Positions 1 through 5,177 of a DNA stretch of 6,382 nucleotides are shown piece after piece (within the stretch, counting starts at the first letter, position 1; each line of letters begins with the position of its first letter). Source of the stretch: Alphaproteobacteria bacterium (GTDB lineage: Bacteria; Pseudomonadota; Alphaproteobacteria; SMXP01); assembly GCA_021774995.1 (NCBI GenBank), contig JAJFIM010000233.1:1-6382 (forward strand), given 5' to 3'. The notes under the pieces are model-generated. The model was not told the DNA's origin and did no database searches. It saw only the letters and a list, made by a program, of their open reading frames with translations. Both the position numbers and the translations under genes were made by a program.

Positions 1-298
1 GTTGCGCCTGCCCTCAAGCCATCAATACGGCAACGGCGTGGCCATTTTTACGCGCGACGGCGATGCGGCGCGCGAATTTTCCTCCCGCGTAAATGTCGGT
101 ATGGTCGGCGTCAATGTGCCCATCCCCGTGCCGTTGGCTTACCATACTTTTGGCGGGTGGAAGCGCTCAGCCTTCGGGGACGTCAATCAGCACGGGCCGG
201 AGGGCGTTCGTTTTTACACGAAAGTCAAAACGGTTACGTCACGGTGGCCCAAAGGCCAGAGGGAAGACGCCTCGTTCGTGATTCCGACAATGAAATAA
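1..298 (+). CDS. mmsA: Methylmalonate-semialdehyde dehydrogenase (CoA-acylating), C-terminal part
   Basis: This is the 3' end of an aldehyde dehydrogenase superfamily gene whose 5' part lies outside the window. The family oxidises methylmalonate (or malonate) semialdehyde with NAD+ and CoA to propionyl-CoA (or acetyl-CoA) and CO2 in the cytoplasm, the last step of distal valine degradation. Codons are read from position 2, and the TTG there is an internal leucine, not a start. About 98 codons remain of a protein usually near 500 residues. Diagnostic MmsA sequences are visible: YGNGVAIFTRDGDAAREF, then VGVNVPIPVPLAYHTFGGW, then HGPEGVRFYTKVKTVTSRWP, and the family-typical tail ending in PTMK before TAA (296-298). 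The catalytic cysteine and NAD-binding core are upstream and cannot be checked. The next gene starts 24 nt downstream and belongs to the same pathway. Confidence 0.94.
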   Translation, partial: LRLPSSHQYGNGVAIFTRDGDAAREFSSRVNVGMVGVNVPIPVPLAYHTFGGWKRSAFGDVNQHGPEGVRFYTKVKTVTSRWPKGQREDASFVIPTMK

Positions 299-322
299 CA
301 AGTTTCGCGGAGGTGATGCGCC

Positions 323-1462
323 ATGCATTTTGACTTGAGTGAAGACCAACGGGCGTTCCGGGAAACAGCGCGCGCTTTTGCGCAGCGTCGCCTGGCGCCG
401 TTTGCGGCCCAGTGGGATGAAGAGAAATTTTTCCCCGTGGAGACGCTGCGCGAAGCGGCGAAGCTCGGCTTTGCCGGGATCTATGTGAAAGAGGATGTGG
501 GCGGATCAAATTTAAGCCGCCTTGACGCCGCGCTGATTTTTGAAGCTCTGTCGGCGGGTTGCACATCGACGGCGGCCTATCTTTCCATTCACAATATGGC
601 GTCGTGGATGATTGACAGCTTTGGCTCGGATGAGCAGCGCCGTAAATGGCTCCCCCGTCTTGCTACGATGGAGTTGATCGCAAGTTATTGCTTGACTGAA
701 CCCGGCGCCGGGTCTGACGCCGCTTCGCTCAAAACCAAAGCGGTGCTCAATGGCGATGATTATATCCTCAATGGAACAAAGGCGTTTATTTCAGGCGGCG
801 GGCATTCGGATATTTACGTGTGCATGGTGCGCACGGGCGGCGAGGGGGCGGGGGGCGTCTCTTGCCTTGTGATTGAAAAGGGCGCGGAAGGTCTCGGGTT
901 TGGCGCTGAAGAGCGAAAGATGGGGTGGAACTCCCAGCCCACGAGCCAGGTTATTTTTGAAAATGCGCGCGTGCCGGCAGCCAACCTTATCGGCGCGGAA
1001 GGCATGGGTTTTAAAATTGCCTTGCAGGGGCTGGACGGCGGGCGGCTCAATATCGGGGCGTGTTCATTAGGAACGGCGGGGGCGGCCTTGGAGGCGGCCC
1101 GCACTTATATGCTTGAGCGCGAGCAATTCGGCCGCAAGCTCAGCCAATTCCAAGCTTTGCAATTCAAATTGGCCGATATGGCGACGGAGCTGGAAGCGGC
1201 CCGGCTGCTTCTCTATCAGGCGGCGTATAAGCTGGAAAACAAACACGCAAACGCCAGTATGCATTGCGCCATGGCAAAGCGTCTGGCAACCGATACCGGT
1301 TTCCAAGTGGTCAACGACGCGCTGCAAATTCATGGGGGGTATGGCTATCTCAAAGATTATCCTCTTGAGCGCAATTTGCGGGATGTGCGCGTTCATCAAA
1401 TCCTGGAGGGCGCCAATGAGATCATGCGCATGATCATTGCCCGGAATCTGTTGAAATCATGA
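323..1462 (+). CDS. Acyl-CoA dehydrogenase, isobutyryl-CoA dehydrogenase type (ACAD8-like)
   Basis: Predicted FAD-dependent dehydrogenase that converts isobutyryl-CoA to methacrylyl-CoA in valine degradation, passing electrons to electron transfer flavoprotein. The 379-residue length is normal for acyl-CoA dehydrogenases. Visible motifs are the family signature CLTEPGAGSDAASLKTKA, KMGWNSQPTSQVIF, GLDGGRLNIGACSLG, the REQFGRKLSQFQ segment, HGGYGYLKDYPLER, and C-terminal RVHQILEGANEIMR. Glu362 in the LEG motif aligns with the catalytic base of medium-chain and isobutyryl-CoA dehydrogenases. KMGWNSQPT and HGGYGYLKDY closely match what I recall of human ACAD8, which together with the mmsA/mmsB neighbours favours isobutyryl-CoA over other short-chain substrates. 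2-methylbutyryl-CoA cannot be excluded. The ATG at 323 has GGAGG at 309-313, 9 nt upstream. The stop TGA overlaps the next start as ATGA. Confidence 0.95.
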   Translation: MHFDLSEDQRAFRETARAFAQRRLAPFAAQWDEEKFFPVETLREAAKLGFAGIYVKEDVGGSNLSRLDAALIFEALSAGCTSTAAYLSIHNMASWMIDSFGSDEQRRKWLPRLATMELIASYCLTEPGAGSDAASLKTKAVLNGDDYILNGTKAFISGGGHSDIYVCMVRTGGEGAGGVSCLVIEKGAEGLGFGAEERKMGWNSQPTSQVIFENARVPAANLIGAEGMGFKIALQGLDGGRLNIGACSLGTAGAALEAARTYMLEREQFGRKLSQFQALQFKLADMATELEAARLLLYQAAYKLENKHANASMHCAMAKRLATDTGFQVVNDALQIHGGYGYLKDYPLERNLRDVRVHQILEGANEIMRMIIARNLLKS

Positions 1463-2502
1463 CTGCGGAAGCGGAAATTCTCTTTGAAGAGGACGGAGCG
1501 CTTGGGCTGATCACGCTCAACCGGCCGGAGGCGCTGAATGCCCTGACGCAAGACATGTGTGTGCGCATGACAGAGCAGCTTGTGGAATGGGCGCGAGGCG
1601 CGCATATCCGCAATGTGGCGATTCGCGGCGCCGGGACAAAAGCTTTTTGCGCGGGCGGGGATATCCGAACGCTTTACGATGCGGGACTTGCGGGCGCAGG
1701 CGACGTGATGGATTTTTACCGGCATGAATATCGGCTGAACACGCTCATTAAGGAATATCCTAAACCCTATATCGCGTTGATCGACGGAATCGTTATGGGA
1801 GGCGGGGTTGGCGTTTCCGTGCATGGTTCGCACCGCATTGCGGGGGATCGCACGCTGTTCGCCATGCCCGAAACCGGCATCGGCCTGATCCCGGATGTCG
1901 GCGGAACGTATTTCCTGCCGCGGCTCAGCGGAGAGCTTGGGGTTTATCTTGGCCTCACAGGCGCGAGGTTGAAGGCGGCGGATTGTCTTTATGCCGGAAT
2001 CGCGGACTGTTTTACGCCAAGCACGTCACATGACGATCTGTTGCGGGCTTTAAGCGCGGGCGGGGATGCGGATCGGATCTGCGCAAGCTTTGCCAAAGAC
2101 CCGGGGCCAGCGCTTCTTAGCGCCGCGCAAGAAAAAATAGATGAGTTCTTTGCAGGCTCTACGGTAGAGGAAATTTTAAAATCCCTCACTGCGCCAAATG
2201 ATCCGTGGTCGCAGGAAACGGCGAAGACGTTGCGCGCCAAGTCCCCCACGTCTCTCAAAATTACTTTACGGCAATTGCGCGAAGGCGCGGCGCTTTCCTT
2301 TCGCGCCTGTATGGCGCTCGAATACCGCATCATCAGCCGCATCATGATGGGACATGAATTCTTTGAAGGCGTGCGCGCCACCGTGATCGACAAAGACAAC
2401 GCGCCCCTCTGGAAGCCGGCGCGTCTTGAGGACGTGTCGCCTGAATCTGTGGACGCCTATTTTGCGCCATTAGAGTCGGACGAATGGAAATATGACGGTT
2501 AA
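1459..2502 (+). CDS. 3-hydroxyisobutyryl-CoA hydrolase (enoyl-CoA hydratase/isomerase superfamily)
   Basis: Crotonase-fold thioesterase predicted to release free 3-hydroxyisobutyrate from its CoA ester, the step that feeds MmsB. Its 347 residues are longer than a typical enoyl-CoA hydratase (about 260) and match HIBCH-type hydrolases, which carry an extra C-terminal helical region. Visible motifs are LNRPEALNALT (res. 20-30), FCAGGDIRTLYDAG (63-76), the oxyanion-hole loop GIVMGGGVGVSVHG (110-123), AMPETGIGLIPDVGGTYFLP (135-154), YLGLTGARLKAAD, and the hydrolase-specific tail KSPTSLKITLRQLREG plus EGVRATVIDKD. Glu138 and Asp146 fall where the HIBCH active-site acids lie. The product name is therefore better supported than plain enoyl-CoA hydratase. 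The start ATG overlaps the stop of the preceding gene by 4 nt, and I see no Shine-Dalgarno sequence at the usual distance, so translation is probably coupled. Confidence 0.93.
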   Translation: MTAEAEILFEEDGALGLITLNRPEALNALTQDMCVRMTEQLVEWARGAHIRNVAIRGAGTKAFCAGGDIRTLYDAGLAGAGDVMDFYRHEYRLNTLIKEYPKPYIALIDGIVMGGGVGVSVHGSHRIAGDRTLFAMPETGIGLIPDVGGTYFLPRLSGELGVYLGLTGARLKAADCLYAGIADCFTPSTSHDDLLRALSAGGDADRICASFAKDPGPALLSAAQEKIDEFFAGSTVEEILKSLTAPNDPWSQETAKTLRAKSPTSLKITLRQLREGAALSFRACMALEYRIISRIMMGHEFFEGVRATVIDKDNAPLWKPARLEDVSPESVDAYFAPLESDEWKYDG

Positions 2503-2525
2503 GGTCGTCAAAGGGAGGAACCATC

Positions 2526-3416
2526 ATGACTAAAATAGGATTTATCGGACTTGGGAATATGGGCGGACCGATGGCGCGCAATCTTCTCAAAGAAGGCCAT
2601 GAGGTTAAAGTATTTGATCTGTCAGGGGAGGCGATGCAAAAACTTGGATCGCATGGCGCGCACGCGGCGAAAAGCGCGGCTGACGCGGTATCGGATGTAA
2701 AAGCCGTCATCACGATGCTCCCGGCGGGCGCGCATGTACGCGCGGTTTATCAGGGCGCCGATGGCGTTCTTAACGCCGCTTCGGCGGGAACACTCTTTAT
2801 GGATTGCTCGACTATTGATGTTGCAACTGCCCGCGACGTGTGCGCGGCGGCTGAAAGTGCGGGCATGGATATGGTGGACGCGCCGGTGTCCGGCGGCGTG
2901 GCGGCGGCTGAAAGCGGCGCGCTCACATTCATGGTCGGCGGCGGCGCTCAAGCTTTTGCCCGCGCACAGCCGATTCTGGAGGCTATGGGGCAGAAGATTA
3001 TTCACGCCGGTCCGCCAGGCGCCGGGCAGGCCGCCAAAGTGTGCAATAATATGTTGCTGGGCATTACCATGATCGGTACATGCGAGGCTTTTCTGCTGGC
3101 CGACAGGCTGGGGCTTGAGCGGCAAAAGCTGTTTGACATCGCGTCCAATGCGTCGGGGCAAAACTGGTCTTTGACCAATTATTGCCCGGTGCCGGGTCCG
3201 GTGCCCTCCTCTCCCGCAAACCGGGACTATCAGCCCGGGTTTACCGTAGCGATGATGCTCAAAGATTTGAAATTGGCGCAGGACGCCGCGCGCGAAACCG
3301 GCGCGGCCACTCCATTGGGGGCCAAAGCCATGGCTGTCTATGAGGCCTTCGAGGCGGCGGGGCGGGGCGCGCTTGATTTTTCCGGAATCATTAAAATGCT
3401 TGAAGAGGATGATTGA
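2526..3416 (+). CDS. mmsB: 3-hydroxyisobutyrate dehydrogenase
   Basis: NAD-dependent beta-hydroxyacid dehydrogenase predicted to oxidise 3-hydroxyisobutyrate to methylmalonate semialdehyde, the substrate of the MmsA encoded at the left end. The 296-residue length is that of the family. The N-terminal Rossmann signature GFIGLGNMGGPMARNL is at residues 5-20, and Asp31 at the end of the second strand (VFDLS) is the usual sign of NAD+ rather than NADP+ preference. The substrate-site motif DAPVSGGVAAAESGALTFMV starts at residue 118. Lys171 in GAGQAAKVCNNML is the expected catalytic lysine. The C-terminal half has the characteristic CPVPGPVPSSPANRDYQPGF and MLKDLKLAQDAA segments. The ATG at 2526 has a strong AAGGGAGG at 2511-2518, 7 nt upstream, and the gap to the previous gene is only 23 nt. 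Alternatives such as tartronate semialdehyde reductase are less likely given the CPVPGPVP segment and the operon. Confidence 0.96.
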   Translation: MTKIGFIGLGNMGGPMARNLLKEGHEVKVFDLSGEAMQKLGSHGAHAAKSAADAVSDVKAVITMLPAGAHVRAVYQGADGVLNAASAGTLFMDCSTIDVATARDVCAAAESAGMDMVDAPVSGGVAAAESGALTFMVGGGAQAFARAQPILEAMGQKIIHAGPPGAGQAAKVCNNMLLGITMIGTCEAFLLADRLGLERQKLFDIASNASGQNWSLTNYCPVPGPVPSSPANRDYQPGFTVAMMLKDLKLAQDAARETGAATPLGAKAMAVYEAFEAAGRGALDFSGIIKMLEEDD

Positions 3417-3471
3417 AATTTCGATTTGATGTAGAACGCTTGGAGTATTCTAGACACAGGGAGACAAAGGC

Positions 3472-4659
3472 ATGAGTGAAGATCCAATTGTGGTTGTCGG
3501 CATGGCGCGCACGCCCATGGGTGGGTTTCAGGGAGATCTTTCAATCTCCACCGCGCCGGAATTGGGCGCCGCCGCGATCAAAGCCGCTCTCAAGGAAGCG
3601 GACGTGGGTGGCGACTCTGTGGACAGCGTGATCATGGGTCTTGTCTTGAGCGCGGGGTTGGGCCAGGCGCCCGCCCGGCAGGCGGCGCTGGGGGCGGGTC
3701 TCAATGTCGCGACGCCCTGCACCACCGTCAACAAAATGTGCGGCTCCGGCATGCAGGCCGTGATGGCGGCCCATGACGCGATACTCGCAGGCTCTCACGA
3801 ATTGATGGTCGCAGGCGGCATGGAAAGCATGACCAACGCGCCTTATTTGCTGCCCAAAGTCCGCGGCGGCCTGCGCCTCGGCCATGGGGAAGTCAAAGAC
3901 CATATGTTTCTGGACGGCTTGGAAGACGCCTATGAATCAGGGCGTCTGATGGGAAGTTTTGCCGAAGAGGCGGCGCAAGGGTATCAGCTTACCCGCGAGG
4001 CGCAGGATTCATATGCGATTGAATCCCTTGAGCGCGCCAATAAAGCCATATCAAGCGGCGCTTTTGATCGAGAGGTTACGCCGGTTGAGGTGAAAACCCG
4101 CAAAGAAGTCGTGACCGTCAGTGTGGATGAACAGCCGGGAAAGGCGCGGCCTGAAAAAATCCCGACCCTGCGCCCCGCCTTTGCCAAGGACGGCACCGTG
4201 ACGGCGGCCAATTCCAGCTCGATATCAGACGGCGGGGCGGCGCTTGTGTTAATGCGCCGATCACAAGCCGATAAACTGGGCAAAACGCCTCTTGCGGTGA
4301 TCCGGGGGCATAGCGTTTACGCCAGCAAGCCAGCGCATTTCACCTCCGCGCCGGTGGGCGCCATCAAGGCGTTATTTGGTAAAACCGGATGGAGCGCGGC
4401 GCAGGTGGATTTGTTTGAGATCAATGAGGCTTTCGCCGTGGTGCCCATGATCGCGATGAAAGAGCTGGATATAGCTTTTGACAAAGTCAATTTGCATGGC
4501 GGGGCGTGCGCATTGGGGCATCCCATCGGCGCCTCGGGCGCGCGCGTTCTGGTGACGCTTATTGCGGCGCTCGAACATTACGATCTGAAAAAAGGCGTGG
4601 CGAGCCTGTGCATAGGCGGCGGCGAAGCGACGGCCATGGCGATTGAACGCGCTGCCTGA
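3472..4659 (+). CDS. Thiolase (acetyl-CoA acetyltransferase type)
   Basis: Thiolase II-type enzyme that cleaves or forms acetoacetyl-CoA, or 2-methylacetoacetyl-CoA in isoleucine breakdown. Its 395 residues are typical. The nucleophilic cysteine is Cys90 in TTVNKMCGSGMQAV. The other active-site blocks are present: GGMESMTNAPYLL (res. 115-127), NEAFAVVP (318-325), His350 in HGGACALGHPIGASGAR, and Cys380 in SLCIGGGEATA. NSSSISDGGAALVLM (247-261) is another family hallmark. All four catalytic elements are intact, so it should be active. Sequence alone does not separate degradative use from acetoacetyl-CoA synthesis (for example for polyhydroxybutyrate), but following mmsB in the same direction favours branched-chain or ketone catabolism. 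The ATG at 3472 has AGGGAG at 3458-3463, 8 nt upstream. The 55-nt gap from mmsB has no visible terminator, so cotranscription is likely, though a weak internal promoter cannot be ruled out. Confidence 0.93.
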   Translation: MSEDPIVVVGMARTPMGGFQGDLSISTAPELGAAAIKAALKEADVGGDSVDSVIMGLVLSAGLGQAPARQAALGAGLNVATPCTTVNKMCGSGMQAVMAAHDAILAGSHELMVAGGMESMTNAPYLLPKVRGGLRLGHGEVKDHMFLDGLEDAYESGRLMGSFAEEAAQGYQLTREAQDSYAIESLERANKAISSGAFDREVTPVEVKTRKEVVTVSVDEQPGKARPEKIPTLRPAFAKDGTVTAANSSSISDGGAALVLMRRSQADKLGKTPLAVIRGHSVYASKPAHFTSAPVGAIKALFGKTGWSAAQVDLFEINEAFAVVPMIAMKELDIAFDKVNLHGGACALGHPIGASGARVLVTLIAALEHYDLKKGVASLCIGGGEATAMAIERAA

Positions 4660-4753
4660 ATAATCCGCGCACAGCACTGAAAATATAAGTTGGAAAAAAG
4701 TTTTATATTGAAACTATTATTATTATCAGTAATTCTGTGAGTTGTGCGTGGGA

Positions 4754-4768
4754 TTGAAAATATTTCAA
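4754..4768. repeat. Short inverted repeat TTGAAA-ATA-TTTCAA
   Basis: Perfect 6-bp arms (4754-4759 and 4763-4768) surround a 3-nt centre, 16 nt upstream of the GTG start of the small gene and 4 nt before its Shine-Dalgarno GGAG. The size and symmetry would fit a half-turn operator for a dimeric regulator, or a very weak AT-rich hairpin in the leader. In an AT-rich stretch such a repeat can arise by chance, so function is only a possibility. Confidence 0.35.
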
Positions 4769-4772
4769 CAAC

Positions 4773-4776
4773 GGAG
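4773..4776 (+). promoter_or_regulatory. Ribosome binding site that decides the GTG start at 4785
   Basis: GGAG at 4773-4776 lies 8 nt before GTG 4785, good spacing, but only 3 nt before the out-of-frame ATG at 4780. That ATG would open a four-codon frame (MKWL, stop at 4792-4794). In the long frame, TGA at 4755-4757 blocks any start further upstream. GTG 4785 is therefore the supported start. Confidence 0.65.
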
Positions 4777-4784
4777 ATTATGAA

Positions 4785-5081
4785 GTGGCTATAAAATCTT
4801 ACCTGTCTGGCGTTGCGGTTCTTGCGAGCTTGTTCGTCTTTTCCTCCCCGACCTTGGCGGAAACAACGGAAGAAATGTGCAATCGGATTTCTGCCGAGTG
4901 GCAAAGCACAGGCGATGTGGCGTCGCAATGCTCTTGTCTCGGCGCCAAGGGGGAAGCGGATTCAGCGTTGAATGATGAAATTTGGGCGATTACCAAAACC
5001 GCGACAAATGACGATGAAGCCTATGAGCAGTCCAGCGATGCGTTGAAGGCCGTTCTCGACGAATGCGCCGTTGAACACTGA
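4785..5081 (+). CDS. Small acidic exported protein with four cysteines, function unknown
   Basis: I do not recognise this 98-residue protein. It begins with a convincing Sec signal peptide: Lys4 near the N-terminus, a hydrophobic core at about residues 9-19, and a cleavage site TLA|ETTEE after Ala25, so the mature protein (about 73 residues) should lie in the periplasm or outside the cell. There is no lipobox cysteine and no second membrane segment. The mature part is strongly acidic (about 17 Asp/Glu against 4 Lys/Arg) and has four cysteines, Cys32, Cys49, Cys51 and Cys94, arranged as C-x16-C-x-C-x42-C. An even number in an exported protein suggests two disulfides; the C-x-C could alternatively bind a metal. 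The stretch 57-92 looks helical. The GTG start is set by GGAG at 4773-4776. The gene is followed after 30 nt by a strong terminator. The real-gene call rests on the signal peptide, RBS and terminator together. Confidence 0.78.
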   Translation: MAIKSYLSGVAVLASLFVFSSPTLAETTEEMCNRISAEWQSTGDVASQCSCLGAKGEADSALNDEIWAITKTATNDDEAYEQSSDALKAVLDECAVEH

Positions 5082-5110
5082 ATGATAAGCGCGTGATAGC
5101 AATATCCATC

Positions 5111-5144
5111 AAAGAAGGGGCCGACTGCGCCCCTTCTTTTTTTT
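5111..5144 (+). terminator. Strong intrinsic (Rho-independent) terminator
   Basis: A perfect 11-bp stem, AAAGAAGGGGC (5111-5121) with GCCCCTTCTTT (5129-5139), encloses the 7-nt loop CGACTGC. It runs into eight consecutive T residues (5137-5144). It lies 30 nt after the small exported-protein gene and should end that transcript, including any read-through from the thiolase. The A-rich 5' side gives only a short T-run on the minus strand, so activity in the other direction would be weaker. Confidence 0.94.
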
Positions 5145-5152
5145 AAAAACTG

Positions 5153-5167
5153 CTTCATATTATGAAG
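5153..5167. promoter_or_regulatory. Perfect 15-nt palindrome before the acyl-CoA synthetase gene, possible operator
   Basis: CTTCATA (5153-5159) and TATGAAG (5161-5167) are perfect inverted 7-bp arms around a single T. The element lies 8 nt after the terminator T-run and 10 nt before ATG 5178. It contains a -10-like TATTAT (5158-5163) and overlaps the Shine-Dalgarno GAAGG (5164-5168). Binding of a dimeric regulator here could block transcription and ribosome loading. Fatty acid and branched-chain catabolic genes are often controlled by TetR-, GntR- or MerR-family repressors at such sites, but I do not match this sequence to any known consensus. Confidence 0.45.
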
Positions 5168-5168
5168 G
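5164..5168 (+). promoter_or_regulatory. Ribosome binding site favouring ATG 5178 for the acyl-CoA synthetase
   Basis: GAAGG at 5164-5168 is 9 nt before ATG 5178 but only 3 nt before the in-frame ATG 5172, so 5178 is the better ribosome-bound start. If the TATTAT at 5158-5163 is a -10 box, transcription would begin near 5170 and the message could instead be leaderless from ATG 5172. The two starts differ by two residues. Confidence 0.5.
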
Positions 5169-5177
5169 CGTATGCTG

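Larger units (their letters stand above)
4660..4784 (+). promoter_or_regulatory. AT-rich leader, probable promoter region of the small exported-protein gene
   Basis: This 125-nt gap is conspicuously AT-rich compared with the genes around it. It holds several TATTAT/TATATT-like -10 hexamers (for example 4704-4709 and 4715-4720, the latter inside a TAT x4 run at 4715-4726) and TTGAAA or TTGGAA elements resembling -35 boxes (4708-4713, 4690-4695). No pair combines a good -35, a good -10 and 16-18 nt spacing, so I do not assign a transcription start. The inference of a promoter rests on composition, on the length of the gap, and on the unrelated gene that follows. No clear intrinsic terminator for the thiolase transcript is present, so read-through is also possible. 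Confidence 0.4.

Noticed and set aside
2..4. TTG at position 2 as a start codon of a 98-residue protein
   Set aside because: The residues continue without break from the middle of the MmsA C-terminal domain; the gene is simply cut by the window edge.
234..566. Minus-strand open frame of 110 codons across the mmsA/dehydrogenase junction, and similar long minus-strand frames at 1396-1833, 1989-2399, 2622-3161, 3541-3903 and 5160-5576
   Set aside because: Each lies opposite a clearly recognised gene, has low-complexity Arg/Pro/Ala-rich composition typical of antisense frames in this GC range, and shows no recognisable domain or ribosome binding site.
3413..3471. Promoter in the gap before the thiolase (TTGATG 3426-3431 with TATTCT 3446-3451; TTGAAA 3413-3418)
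   Set aside because: The first pair is only 14 nt apart, and the TTGAAA has no acceptable -10 at 16-18 nt. The 8-nt palindrome GAAATTTC (3415-3422) is too short to mean much.
4682..4709. Possible terminator hairpin after the thiolase (AATATAA at 4682-4688 with TTATATT at 4703-4709)
   Set aside because: The stem is seven A-T pairs with a 14-nt loop and no downstream T-run, too weak for an intrinsic terminator.
4715..4726. TAT x4 trinucleotide run as a phase-variable repeat
   Set aside because: Four perfect units in an AT-rich leader are too few for likely slippage control, and the run is non-coding and not between well-defined -35 and -10 boxes.
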